Under the pieces are notes generated by a model that saw only the letters and a list, made by a program, of their open reading frames with translations, ran no database searches and had not been told where the DNA came from. A program made the position numbers and the translations under genes. Shown one piece after another: positions 24,513 through 34,177 of a stretch of 38,024 nt of DNA. The first letter of the stretch is position 1. Each line of letters begins with the position of its first letter. This DNA is from DASYML01 sp036399835 (GTDB taxonomy: Bacteria; Acidobacteriota; Blastocatellia; Pyrinomonadales; Pyrinomonadaceae). The stretch covers positions 1 to 38,024 of the forward strand of contig DASWMI010000094.1 in NCBI GenBank assembly GCA_036399835.1. Direction: 5' to 3'.

Positions 24513-26219
24513 ATGAAAGCTAAAAAATCCATCTACCTTGTGCTGCCCGCGTGCCTGCTCCTGGCGCTCGCTTTACTCATCGTCACAATCAGCAGCAAGG
24601 CGACTGCTCCGATGCGCGCGCAGGTCACAATCCTGGCGACCACGGATCTGCACGGCAACATCTTTCCGCTTGATTACTACACGAACAAGCCGGATTCGCG
24701 CGGCCTCGCCAAAGCCGCGACGATCATCAAGGCTGCGCGCAAGGAGAATCCGAACCTGCTGCTGCTGGATTCGGGCGATGTCATACAGGGCACGCCGCTC
24801 ATCTATTATCACAACAAGAAAAACAACGCGCCGCCGGACCCGATGATGCTGGTCATGAGCGCGCTCAAGTATGATGCGATGGCTGTCGGTAATCATGAAT
24901 ATAACTTCGGTCTCAAGGTGCTTGAGAAGGCGCGCGGCGAAGCGCAGTTTCCCTGGCTCTCCGCCAACACTTATAAGAAGGGAACGGACGAGACGGCCTA
25001 CCCGCCTTACATTGTCAAGGAAACGGGAGGGGTACGAATCGGCGTGCTCGGCCTGACGACGCCGGGTGTGCCCAACTGGGATAATCCTGAAAATTATGCC
25101 GGGCTGGAATTCCGCGAGACCGTCTCGGAAGCGAAAAAGTGGGTCGCGGCTTTGCGCAACGCCGAGCGCGTTGACCTGGTCGTCATCATTATGCACATGG
25201 GACTGGAAGAAGATTTGCGCACGGGCGAGGTCAATCCCGGACAGGTCCAGAACGAGAACGCGGCCATCGCGATTGCCGAACAGGTCGCGGGCGTCGATCT
25301 CATCCTGATGGGCCACACGCACCGCGAAGTCTCTTCGCTCTATATCAACGGCGTGCTCCTGTCGCAGGCGGACAAGTGGGCGCGGCGCGTCGTGCGTGCA
25401 GACATTTATCTGGAGAAGGAGAGCGAAGGCGGTCGGTGGAAGGTGGCTGCCAAGAGCGCGCGGACGATTCCGGTTGATGATGCGGTCAAGCCGGATGAAG
25501 AGATACTCAAACTCGCCGCGCCCTATGACCGTGAGACGCAGGCCTGGCTCGGCCATGTCATCGGGCAATCTACAGCGGAGCTGACGGCGCAGGACGCGCG
25601 CTTTCGTGATACGGCGATTCTGGACCTCATTCAGCGCGTGCAGTTGGAAGCGGGGCAGGCCGATGTCTCTATGGCCGCGAGCTTCAACCCGCAGGCACGC
25701 ATCCCTAAGGGTGCGGTCACTGTCCGCGACATCGCAGGGCTTTACGAATACGAGAACACGCTGGTCGTGCTCGAAGTGACGGGGCAACAGTTGAAGGACG
25801 CGCTCGAACACTCTGCCCTGTATTTCGGGGCTTATGTCCCGAACAAGCCGGTCCAGGATTTGGTTGACGAAAAGATTCCCGGCTATAACTTCGACATCGC
25901 GGCTGGTGTCGCTTACGACCTGGACATCTCGAAGCCTGTCGGGTCGCGTGTACAGAACCTGCGCTTTCGCGGGCAGCCGCTCGGACCGGACCAAAAACTA
26001 AAGCTCGTGACCAACAACTATCGCGTCAACGGCGGCGGCGGCTACAACATGTACAAGGGCGCGCCCGTTCTTCATCGTTCGAGCGAAGAGATACGCGAGC
26101 TGATTATTGATTGGGTCGAGCGCAACAAGCGTGTCCCGGCAGAGCCTGATAACAACTGGCGGCTGCTGGTTGATGGCCGCCCCGCGAGCGTCCCTCAGCC
26201 AACGGCCCGGAGCCGCTAG
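24513..26219 (+). CDS. Exported 5'-nucleotidase / 2',3'-cyclic phosphodiesterase family
   Basis: 568 aa from the ATG at 24513, which AAGGAG precedes by 6 bases. The N-terminal hydrophobic segment (residues 5-25) is a signal or anchor. Residues 35-340 are the metallophosphatase domain with 'TTDLHGN', 'DSGDVIQGTP', 'AVGNHEYNFG', 'MHMG' and 'GHTHRE', giving all the metal ligands. Residues about 350-530 are the 5'-nucleotidase C-terminal domain that holds the base, with 'FNPQARIP', 'YENTLVVLEVTG' and 'NNYRVNGGGGYN'. It releases phosphate from nucleotides outside the cytoplasm. The exact base or cyclic-nucleotide choice cannot be read. It is followed by two hairpins. Confidence 0.92.
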   Translation: MKAKKSIYLVLPACLLLALALLIVTISSKATAPMRAQVTILATTDLHGNIFPLDYYTNKPDSRGLAKAATIIKAARKENPNLLLLDSGDVIQGTPLIYYHNKKNNAPPDPMMLVMSALKYDAMAVGNHEYNFGLKVLEKARGEAQFPWLSANTYKKGTDETAYPPYIVKETGGVRIGVLGLTTPGVPNWDNPENYAGLEFRETVSEAKKWVAALRNAERVDLVVIIMHMGLEEDLRTGEVNPGQVQNENAAIAIAEQVAGVDLILMGHTHREVSSLYINGVLLSQADKWARRVVRADIYLEKESEGGRWKVAAKSARTIPVDDAVKPDEEILKLAAPYDRETQAWLGHVIGQSTAELTAQDARFRDTAILDLIQRVQLEAGQADVSMAASFNPQARIPKGAVTVRDIAGLYEYENTLVVLEVTGQQLKDALEHSALYFGAYVPNKPVQDLVDEKIPGYNFDIAAGVAYDLDISKPVGSRVQNLRFRGQPLGPDQKLKLVTNNYRVNGGGGYNMYKGAPVLHRSSEEIRELIIDWVERNKRVPAEPDNNWRLLVDGRPASVPQPTARSR

Positions 26220-26222
26220 AGT

Positions 26223-26253
26223 GGCAAGTGAACTCTTCTTTGAAACACTTGCC
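26223..26253 (+). terminator. First hairpin after the 5'-nucleotidase gene
   Basis: GGCAAGTG (26223-26230) pairs perfectly with CACTTGCC (26246-26253), 4 bases after the stop at 26219. It is the first of two tandem hairpins. Confidence 0.5.
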
Positions 26254-26275
26254 GGTTAAATTGAGGCACAAGCGA

Positions 26276-26309
26276 AAACGGCAAACCGGGGGCTGGCGGT
26301 TTGCCGTTT
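26276..26309. terminator. Bidirectional terminator hairpin
   Basis: AAACGGCAAACCG (26276-26288) pairs perfectly with 26297-26309 across an 8-base loop. It lies between the convergent 5'-nucleotidase gene and the small exported protein gene, with flanking A and T runs. Confidence 0.75.
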
Positions 26310-26389
26310 CCTGTGTGAGAGGTGGACCGGGGCAGGCGTTGGTGAGGTTTCCTGCCAGGCTCGCTTCTCAGGCGAGATTGTATGAATCG

Positions 26390-26845
26390 TTATTCGGCAT
26401 TGACAAAGACGGTCACGATTTCGACCTGCTCGTTGTTCTTCGCCAACTCCTGCTCGACCGCTTTCTCGGCGCTTGATTTGCTCAGCGCGCGACCATTGGG
26501 AGAGCCGTCCCAGACTTCAGCCAGGAAGTAGCGTTGTCCGTACCTGTGGAAGACCAGCTTGGCACGGCTCTCTGATGCGGCAGCCTTTTTGAGGCTGGTC
26601 AAGCGCACCACGCCCGCGTTGTTCTGGATGTTCTGGACCAGAATCGCATTACCCTCGTCGGTTATCTGCCTGATGGCATACACGCCTGCGGGGAGCGTCT
26701 TGTCGCCAACCATAAAGCCAAAGGAAATCTTCGCACGCAGGCTATTGGGCCTGCTGGTATCGGCTGTGGCGACTGCTGAAACGAACGCGAGGGCAAGAAC
26801 GAGACCCACTACCGCGACGGCTTTAAGAGCTTCCTTTTTCATCAT
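26390..26845 (-). CDS. Small exported protein of unknown function
   Basis: 151 aa. A signal peptide spans residues 1-28 (core AVAVVGLVLALAFVSAVA). The start could be either of two adjacent ATGs (26845 or 26842); AGAAGGAG is 3 or 6 bases away, so the second is more likely used. The mature protein reads as a beta-rich domain with 'ISFGFMVGDKTLPAGVYAIRQI' and 'AKLVFHRYGQRYFLAEVW'. I associate this pattern with a protein family common in Acidobacteriota, but I cannot name its function. Divergent from an FHA-GAF-sigma54 activator, it could be one of its targets. A 14-bp palindrome lies just upstream of the ribosome binding site. Confidence 0.8.
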   Translation of the reverse strand: MMKKEALKAVAVVGLVLALAFVSAVATADTSRPNSLRAKISFGFMVGDKTLPAGVYAIRQITDEGNAILVQNIQNNAGVVRLTSLKKAAASESRAKLVFHRYGQRYFLAEVWDGSPNGRALSKSSAEKAVEQELAKNNEQVEIVTVFVNAE

Positions 26846-26866
26846 CTACTCCTTCTGCCCTCTAGA

Positions 26867-26880
26867 GGGCAACGGTCAAT
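26867..26880. promoter_or_regulatory. Perfect 14-base palindrome next to a ribosome binding site
   Basis: GCCCTCT and AGAGGGC form a perfect dyad, ending 22 bases before the minus-strand start at 26845. In RNA it would be a 5' hairpin just upstream of the AGAAGGAG site; in DNA it could be an operator. Confidence 0.5.
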
Positions 26881-26948
26881 CTGGACCACTGAATTTTTTT
26901 GTGGGGGCAAGAAGTGGTCTTGCGACCGACTGCTCTGCGCCACTCTCT

Positions 26949-26981
26949 GCTGCCCGGCTCTTCTCGGTTGAACCGGGCAGC
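26949..26981. other. GC-rich inverted repeat in a divergent gap
   Basis: GCTGCCCGG (26949-26957) pairs perfectly with CCGGGCAGC (26973-26981). It lies in the 509-base gap between the divergent small exported protein gene and the activator gene. Role unknown. Confidence 0.55.
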
Positions 26982-27142
26982 CGTCCTGACTGGTTGCGAC
27001 TCGTGTGCCAGAAGCTGGAAGAGGCTCGCGGAAGAGGGCGTGAAGAAGCGCAAGCTGCCTCTGCTTGAAGAAGATAGCGGCTGAGAAGCGATGCCCGCGC
27101 CTTGCTTCCGCAGCGTTGCAGCGCTCTCTCTCTCAAGCTCAA

Positions 27143-27215
27143 AGTCTATCCGTTCGGATAGGCTCGATTATCCTTACGGATAGACTCGAAGCGGGCCTCA
27201 AGAGGATGAGCTTCG
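27143..27215 (+). promoter_or_regulatory. Four CTATCCG/CGGATAG half-sites with alternative hairpins
   Basis: CTATCCG (27146), CGGATAG (27155), TATCC (27169) and CGGATAG (27177) form two small hairpins. Alternatively, AGTCTATCCG (27143-27152) pairs with CGGATAGACT (27177-27186) around an inner GGATA/TATCC stem. A third hairpin (CGAAGC/GCTTCG, 27187-27215) encloses CCTC/GAGG. It lies 140-210 bases upstream of the FHA-GAF-sigma54 activator gene. It could be a multi-site operator or an RNA switch. Confidence 0.55.
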
Positions 27216-27354
27216 CGCTCAAGAGCCGAAGCCTGGCGGGCTGCTCTCCTGCGGCGAATTTTTGAAGCGGGCAGATTATTGTTTACTCGCCGTCCCTGCC
27301 GACACTAAAATCGCTCGCTAAGGAAACGGCTTCACCGAAAGGGGGCACTGTGGC

Positions 27355-29217
<1,863 letters not shown>

Positions 29218-29253
29218 CACGTCAGCGCGGCAACGATGAACTGAAGGATCGCC

Positions 29254-29358
29254 AGCCACCGCAGACGCGAGAGGCACAGAGTGTAAGTAAGAAAGATGTC
29301 TTGAAAAGTCTTATAAAACCCTAATTTATCTTCTCTGGGTCTCTGTGGCTCTGTGGCT
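29254..29358. repeat. Imperfect inverted repeat of 7-8-nt units, partly coding
   Basis: The left arm (29254-29281) reads on the minus strand CTCTGTG, CCTCTCG, CGTCTGC, GGTGGC. The right arm (29333-29358) is built of GTGGCTCT-like units. The right arm lies inside the end of the PAP2 gene, so it encodes that protein's tail. Confidence 0.65.
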
Positions 29359-30109
29359 CATCCTCCGAGTTTCCCGCCGTCTCTGCTTTGATTTCAGGAT
29401 GGAGCGTGGCGTGGCGTTTCCAGCGGCGGTAGAGGTCGAGCGAGAGCGCGAGCCAGAGGCCGCCGAAGAGATAAGCTCCGAGCACGTCGCTGGGCCAGTG
29501 CGCGCCCAGATAGACGCGCGAGAGGCCGACGAGAGCTACTGGAAGAATAGTCAGCGCGAAGGCCAGACGGCGCGTGAGAGAGCCTCTCGGGAGAAGCGCG
29601 TAGGCAACGAAGAAAAGAAAACCGAAGAAGCAGACATAGAACGTGACGTGGCCGGATGGAAAGCTCTCAGACCCTGAACGTATCATCACCTGGACCAGAT
29701 TGGACGAGGGGCGCGGGCGCGCGATAAAGAGCTTAATCAGGCGATTGACCAGCTCGCCGCCGCCCGCGCTGAAGAGAAGCGCCGCGGCCTCGCTGCGTAA
29801 GCCGAGGAGCAGAAAAATGATAATCGTGATGGTGGTTAAGATAAAGGGAGTCAAACCGTTTCCGAAGAGAGAGACAAAGCACATCAGCGTCGGCAGGCCG
29901 CGCAGCGGAAAAGTCTGCCAGGCGATGGCCGCCGCCCTGTCCCAGGCGAAATAGGCGTAGAGCCGTGCGAAGACGGCCAGCACGCCGAAGGCCGCGAGCA
30001 TCGTCAGATAAACAGTCTCGACGCGCCACAAACGCCGCGCCGCCCGCAGCCGCCGCACCCTCTCGAAAAAGGAAGGTTTAATCAACGCTCGATTCTGGTT
30101 CTCGTCCAT
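29321..30109 (-). CDS. PAP2-family membrane phosphatase
   Basis: 262 aa from the ATG at 30109; longer upstream starts overlap the next gene's promoter and add no family match. It has about six spans. The three PAP2 motifs are intact: K-x6-RP (KLFIARPRP), PSGH ('SFPSGHVTF') and SR-x5-H-x3-D ('SRVYLGAHWPSD'). It removes phosphate from a lipid phosphate such as phosphatidate, phosphatidylglycerol phosphate or undecaprenyl pyrophosphate; which one cannot be read, though PgsA is encoded 5 kb away. The last 13 residues (DEPQSHRDPEKIN) are encoded by a short tandem repeat and are probably not functional. Confidence 0.9.
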   Translation of the reverse strand: MDENQNRALIKPSFFERVRRLRAARRLWRVETVYLTMLAAFGVLAVFARLYAYFAWDRAAAIAWQTFPLRGLPTLMCFVSLFGNGLTPFILTTITIIIFLLLGLRSEAAALLFSAGGGELVNRLIKLFIARPRPSSNLVQVMIRSGSESFPSGHVTFYVCFFGFLFFVAYALLPRGSLTRRLAFALTILPVALVGLSRVYLGAHWPSDVLGAYLFGGLWLALSLDLYRRWKRHATLHPEIKAETAGNSEDEPQSHRDPEKIN

Positions 30110-30207
30110 CAGGATAAATCCAAACCTTCCCGGCTCAAGTTGAGAATGACAATCAGGCTCCTTGCGCGCCCTCGGTCTACGGTTAGCGCGTGCGACTTCG
30201 GGTACAG

Positions 30208-30213
30208 TATAAT
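30208..30213 (+). promoter_or_regulatory. Consensus TATAAT -10 of the MBL gene
   Basis: A perfect TATAAT lies 118 bases before the TTG start at 30326. The best -35 (TTAGCG, 30183-30188) is weak and 19 bases away. Its position shows that the long upstream ORF extension to 30140 cannot be coding. Confidence 0.5.
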
Positions 30214-30325
30214 CTTGATTAACTTTTCTCCCGAAGATAGGCCAGCCGGAGTGTTTAGAGCAAGGAGCGTGGGAAGCGTCTTTCATGCTCTTGAGCGCAG
30301 ACCCTTGGCGGGAGAGTGTGACAAA

Positions 30326-31351
30326 TTGTTAAGAGTTGAATATAGAGAAGGACTTTATCTGCCGGAGCTGGACCTGTGGCTCGATGCCGACGGGCCGCGA
30401 GAGCGCTGCGTCATCTCGCACGGCCATTCGGACCACATCGCCGAACACCGCTCGATTATCGCCACGCCGGAGACTGCGCGCATCTTTCGCCATCGCTGCG
30501 GCGAGGCCGAGATGGAGACACTCGCTTACGGCGAGCGCCGCGATTACGGTCGCTTTGCCCTGACCTTCTTTCCGGCGGGCCACTGTCTAGGCTCTGCGCA
30601 AGTCCTTATCGAAGCCGACGGCGAGCGGCTGGTTTACACGGGCGACATCAAGCTGCGTCCGAACGCTGCCGCCGAAACGGCTGTCATCGTGCCCTGCGAT
30701 ACGCTCGTCATGGAATCCACTTTTGGCGACCCGCTCTATCGCTTCCCGCCGGATGTCGTGACGACGGCGCGTCTCTACGCGGGCGTTGACCGCGCGCTCT
30801 CGGATAATCGCGTGCCCGTCGTCCTCGCTTACGCGCTCGGCAAGGGACAGGAGGCGCTTGAGCTGCTCTTACGCAACGATTATCGCGTCACGCTCCACGG
30901 CTCTGTCTGGAACGTCTCGGAGATTTACCGCGAGCTGGGCGTAGAGTTTTCCGGCCCCTATGAAAAATATGACCGCGAACACCTGCGCGGGCGCGTCCTG
31001 ATAGCCCCGCCCGGCTGTCGCAAGCAGCCTATGATTACCAATATCGAGCGCCGCTACGTGATCATGCTGACAGGCTGGGCCTTACACAAAAGCGCGCCCT
31101 ACATGTACCGCAACGTGGACCTCATTCTGCCCCTCTCCGACCACGCGGACTACGATGAGCTACTCCGCCTCGCACGCGAATCCGGCGCCGCGCGCATCAT
31201 CACCATGCACGGCCCGCCCAAGTTTGCCGCACACCTCAGAGAGCTTGGCTTCAACGCCGAACACCTGGCACATCACCCGGGCGCGGAGCCAGCCAAAAAG
31301 CGCGCGACCAAAAAGGCCGCGACCGCCGTCGAGCAATCGCTTTTTGATTGA
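30326..31351 (+). CDS. MBL-fold exonuclease-like protein (ligase-associated type)
   Basis: 341 aa. It starts at TTG 30326, chosen because the family N-terminus (a short 'LLRxxxxGLYxP' followed by 'xVISHxHSDH') begins there, and because the -10 box at 30208 rules out longer starts. It has the metallo-beta-lactamase metal motif H32-x-H34-x-D36-H37, H86 in 'FPAGHCLGSAQ', D107 in 'VYTGDIK', 'DTLVMESTFGDPLYRFP' and a late 'SDHADYDEL' His. This is the pattern of the ligase-associated DNA exonucleases of the beta-CASP-like group. The usual neighbours, an ATP-dependent ligase and a helicase, are absent here. The last 20 residues are Lys/Ala-rich. Nuclease function is by family, not tested. Confidence 0.85.
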   Translation: MLRVEYREGLYLPELDLWLDADGPRERCVISHGHSDHIAEHRSIIATPETARIFRHRCGEAEMETLAYGERRDYGRFALTFFPAGHCLGSAQVLIEADGERLVYTGDIKLRPNAAAETAVIVPCDTLVMESTFGDPLYRFPPDVVTTARLYAGVDRALSDNRVPVVLAYALGKGQEALELLLRNDYRVTLHGSVWNVSEIYRELGVEFSGPYEKYDREHLRGRVLIAPPGCRKQPMITNIERRYVIMLTGWALHKSAPYMYRNVDLILPLSDHADYDELLRLARESGAARIITMHGPPKFAAHLRELGFNAEHLAHHPGAEPAKKRATKKAATAVEQSLFD

Positions 31352-31485
31352 GCGAAACATGCTGCGGAATAATTCAAAGGCTTGCGTAGCCAAAGACCTG
31401 AATCGCGGCCCTCGCCCGCTTCTGCTGTGGCGGAAAGCCTGTTCAGGGCGGATTGCAAATGAGTTTACCCAGACCGGGCGAGCTT

Positions 31486-31514
31486 GTAGGGGCAGGGACA
31501 AGCCCTGCTCCTAC
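31486..31514. terminator. Bidirectional hairpin, convergent genes
   Basis: GTAGGGGCAGGG (31486-31497) pairs 11 of 12 with 31503-31514 across an ACAAG loop. It sits between the convergent MBL and response-regulator genes. A dispersed element of this form is common in bacterial gene gaps. Confidence 0.65.
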
Positions 31515-31558
31515 TGTTGTTGCGCTGCCTGGTAAATGCAAATGGAAACTGCTCTGGA

Positions 31559-32068
31559 TTACGCCGTGCTGGTCTTGCTGCGCTCTCGCGTGCGTTCTTC
31601 TATGAGTTGTGTGATGGCCTGCTCAAGGTTTGAATCAATGGCTTGAAGCTGTTCGAGGATTCGTGTGGGAAGACGCAGGGTGATGATTTCTACGGCTTCG
31701 GGCGGCTCTGCGATGGCCGTCTTGACTTCGTCCAGGAGGACTTCGTAGTTGATGGGCTTTGAGAGAAATGCTTGCACGCCCAGACGCTGGCAGAGGTCTC
31801 GGTGCAGGTTGCCGGATTCGCCTGTCACGATGATGACGGGGACGCTCGCATTGATAGAGCGAATCTCGTGCAGGACCTGCGCACCGTGCATCTCCGGGAG
31901 CGTCATGTCGAGGACTACGCAGTCAGCGCCGTTGGCCCGAAACTCAGCCAGCCCTTCCTCCCCGGTGTAAGCGTTGCGGACCTTGTAGCCGGATTTTTTT
32001 AAGGTCGTTTCATAAAGTTCAGCCAAATCCTCTTGATCTTCGATCACAAGAATGCAATGCTCTCCCAC
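31559..32068 (-). CDS. Response regulator with ribbon-helix-helix-like tail
   Basis: 169 aa from the GTG at 32068, which AGGGGG precedes by about 9 bases. The longer open frame upstream overlaps the divergent permease gene and is not coding. Residues 1-120 are a receiver domain with E10/D11, phospho-acceptor D54 ('VVLDMTLPEM'), T82 and K104 ('FLSKPIN'). Residues about 127-163 ('ITLRLPTRILEQLQAIDSN', then a helix ending 'LIEERTRE') look like a ribbon-helix-helix DNA-binding unit, an unusual output. It could also just be a coiled-coil dimer tail. No histidine kinase is encoded nearby. It is divergent from the permease. Confidence 0.88.
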   Translation of the reverse strand: MGEHCILVIEDQEDLAELYETTLKKSGYKVRNAYTGEEGLAEFRANGADCVVLDMTLPEMHGAQVLHEIRSINASVPVIIVTGESGNLHRDLCQRLGVQAFLSKPINYEVLLDEVKTAIAEPPEAVEIITLRLPTRILEQLQAIDSNLEQAITQLIEERTRERSKTSTA

Positions 32069-32169
32069 GATAAAATTCCCCCTGAAAAGTGTTCCGTCAA
32101 AGGCCGCCTGGTCAGCGTTGATAAATTGAGCCAAGCTCGGATGACAGACGGCTAGCCGGCCCTTGACTG

Positions 32170-32199
32170 TTAACTGATTACTGAGAGCCGCAGTATAAC
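32170..32199 (+). promoter_or_regulatory. Candidate promoter of the permease gene
   Basis: TTAACT (32170-32175), an 18-base spacer and TATAAC (32194-32199) put the likely RNA start only about 5 bases before the ATG at 32211. The transcript would be nearly leaderless, in line with the lack of a ribosome binding site. Confidence 0.45.
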
Positions 32200-32210
32200 A
32201 GAAAAGCTTT

Positions 32211-34001
32211 ATGACTACGCCCATCGCCATCACGCTCGCGCTGCTGGTCGTCGCCGTCATTCTCTTCGGGACCGAAAAGATTCCGATTGACATCGTCACG
32301 ATCCTGCTCGTCATCGCCCTGATTCTGACGGGGACGCTGACGCCCGCCGAGGCTTTTTCGGGTTTCGGCAACGACATCGTGATTACTATCGCGGGCCTCT
32401 TTATCCTGACGGGCGGGCTGGTCAAGACGGGCGTCATTGATATTGTCGGCAGACGCCTGCATCGCATCTCCGGCGGTAACGAGTTTCGCCTGACGGTGCT
32501 CATCATGCTGGTCGCCGCGGCCTCCGCCTCAGTCATGAAGAACACGACGACGACGGCGATGTTCGTCCCCGTCGTGCTCGGCATCTCGGAGCGAGCACGC
32601 GTCGCTCCGTCAAAGCTGCTGATGCCGCTCGCCTTCGGCGCGATCCTCGGCGGCACATGCACGCTGATAGGCACTTCCACAAACCTCGCCGTGAGCGGCG
32701 CGCTGCCGCGCTACGGAATGCAGCCCTACTCCATGTTTGAGCTGACCTGGGTCGGCGTCCCGATTGTGTTTGTCGGGCTGCTCTACATGCTGCTCGTGGG
32801 GCTGCGGCTGCTGCCCTACAGGGGGCAGAACGATTCGCTCGCGGACCAGTATCACATACGCGAGTATATGTCGGAGGTGCTGGTCCTGGATGATTCGCCG
32901 CTCGTCGGGAGAACTCTGGCCGAAGCCAACCTCAGCGACGAGCTGGACCTGACGGTCGTCGGCATCATGCGAGGCAAACAGGGGCGCATCGCGCCAACCA
33001 GAAATGAGAAGATTCAGGCGGAGGACTTACTGCTGGTCCAGGGACGCATGGAAGACATTCTGCGCGTCAAGACGGAGGCCGGAATCGAGATTAAAGCCGA
33101 CTTTAAGTTGAGCGACCGGATGCTCGAAGACGGCAACGTCGAGCTGTTTGAAGTGATGGTCCTGCGCGGCTCTGACTTTATCGGGCGGACCCTCAAAGGT
33201 CTCAGATTCCGCCAGCGCTTCGGGCTGACCGTCCTCGCCGTCAACCGCCACGGCGTCGCCCTGCTCTCGAAGATTAGCACCGTCAGCCTGCGCTTCGGAG
33301 ATGTCCTGCTGGTCCAGGGCAAGCGCGAAAACATAGAGCCGCTGGCGGCTGAAGGACACCTCCTGCTGCTCGAAGACGTCTCGGAGCGGCAGGGCCGCAC
33401 GGGCAAACGTCACTGGGCGCTCCTCGCCTTCGGCATCTTCCTTTTCTTCTCAGTCTTTCATCCATGGGGGCTGCCGCTCCCGGTCGCCGTCCTCATCGGA
33501 GTGCTCATCCTGCTCGGGACGCGCGCCGTCCGTACACAGGAGATGTATGACATGGTGGAGTGGCGCTTGATTGTGCTTATCGCCGGGATGATTAGCTTTG
33601 GCGTGGCGATGGAGAAGACGGGCGCGGACAAGTTTCTGGCCGATATGATCGTCAGGGCGACAGGCTCTTTTGGTCCACTGGCTGTGCTCGCGGGGTTCTT
33701 TATCATGACGGTCGCCATTACGCAGCCGATGTCTAACCAGGCGGCGGCCCTCGTCATGCTCCCCATCGCCGTCAAGACCGCGCTCGCGCTCGGTCTCAAC
33801 CCGCGCGCCTTCGCCGTGACGGTCACTTATGCCGCCTCCTGCTCCTTCATCACGCCGCTTGAGCCGGCCTGCGTCCTCATCTTTACGCCCGGACGCTACC
33901 GCTTCTTCGATTTCGTCAAGGTCGGCACGATCCTGACCCTCGCCGTCTTTATCATCGTGCTCCTGCTCGTCCCCCTCTTCTGGCCGCTCTATGCGCAATA
34001 G
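32211..34001 (+). CDS. SLC13-type anion permease with two RCK_C domains
   Basis: 596 aa. About 5-6 spans (residues 1-200), then two soluble RCK_C/TrkA_C domains (about 215-295 and 305-390, each with 'GRTL', 'FGLTVLAVNRHG'-like strands), then about 6 more spans. The carrier motifs of the CitM/SLC13 group are present: 'SVMKNTTTTAMFVPVV', 'GTCTLIGTSTNLAVSG' and the late 'TQPMSNQAAALVMLPIA'. Close relatives move sulfate, dicarboxylates or similar anions with sodium or protons; the substrate is not readable. The RCK_C inserts usually bind ligands that set activity. The probable regulator is the divergent response regulator, by position only. Confidence 0.88.
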   Translation: MTTPIAITLALLVVAVILFGTEKIPIDIVTILLVIALILTGTLTPAEAFSGFGNDIVITIAGLFILTGGLVKTGVIDIVGRRLHRISGGNEFRLTVLIMLVAAASASVMKNTTTTAMFVPVVLGISERARVAPSKLLMPLAFGAILGGTCTLIGTSTNLAVSGALPRYGMQPYSMFELTWVGVPIVFVGLLYMLLVGLRLLPYRGQNDSLADQYHIREYMSEVLVLDDSPLVGRTLAEANLSDELDLTVVGIMRGKQGRIAPTRNEKIQAEDLLLVQGRMEDILRVKTEAGIEIKADFKLSDRMLEDGNVELFEVMVLRGSDFIGRTLKGLRFRQRFGLTVLAVNRHGVALLSKISTVSLRFGDVLLVQGKRENIEPLAAEGHLLLLEDVSERQGRTGKRHWALLAFGIFLFFSVFHPWGLPLPVAVLIGVLILLGTRAVRTQEMYDMVEWRLIVLIAGMISFGVAMEKTGADKFLADMIVRATGSFGPLAVLAGFFIMTVAITQPMSNQAAALVMLPIAVKTALALGLNPRAFAVTVTYAASCSFITPLEPACVLIFTPGRYRFFDFVKVGTILTLAVFIIVLLLVPLFWPLYAQ

Positions 34002-34018
34002 AAAGGCAACGACATGAA

Positions 34019-34079
34019 AGCCAAAAGGTAACGCCGAAAAGCTCTGTTTAGCCCTTTTCCCTTTTGCCTTTTGGCTGTG
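34019..34079 (+). repeat. Inverted repeat with three CCTTTT-type 7-nt units
   Basis: AGCCAAAAGG (34019-34028) pairs with CCTTTTGGCT (34067-34076). The right part reads CCCTTTT, CCCTTTT, GCCTTTT, GGCTGTG, a period of 7. It follows the permease stop at 34001 and holds ATGAAAGCC (34014-34022) at its left edge. The -35 of the next gene lies within the third unit. Confidence 0.8.
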
Positions 34080-34092
34080 ACCTGACTATAAT
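34064..34092 (+). promoter_or_regulatory. Strong promoter of the phosphoesterase gene
   Basis: TTGCCT (34064-34069), a 17-base spacer and a perfect TATAAT (34087-34092) give the best sigma70 promoter besides dnaK. It is 86 bases before the ATG at 34178. It overlaps the right arm of the tandem-repeat hairpin. Confidence 0.7.
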
Positions 34093-34177
34093 GCGCGGGC
34101 TTTGAAGAAGAGCGGACGATTCCGGCAGAGAACGTCAACTCGCTTTAAGCTTCCGTCCGACTAAATAACTTTTAAGC

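Noticed and set aside
24573..25994. Antisense open frame of 473 aa on the minus strand
   Set aside because: It lies fully opposite the 5'-nucleotidase gene, has no family motif, and such long shadows are expected at high GC with this codon use.
26900..27120. Possible small gene or tRNA in the divergent gap
   Set aside because: Open frames here have no ribosome binding site and overlap hairpins. No cloverleaf or T-loop signature was found.
30140..30325. N-terminal extension of the MBL protein
   Set aside because: It would start before the TATAAT at 30208 and adds 62 residues absent from the family.
32069..32680. N-terminal extension of the response-regulator frame
   Set aside because: It runs antisense through the permease gene and its promoter. 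The receiver domain begins at the GTG at 32068 with a proper ribosome binding site.
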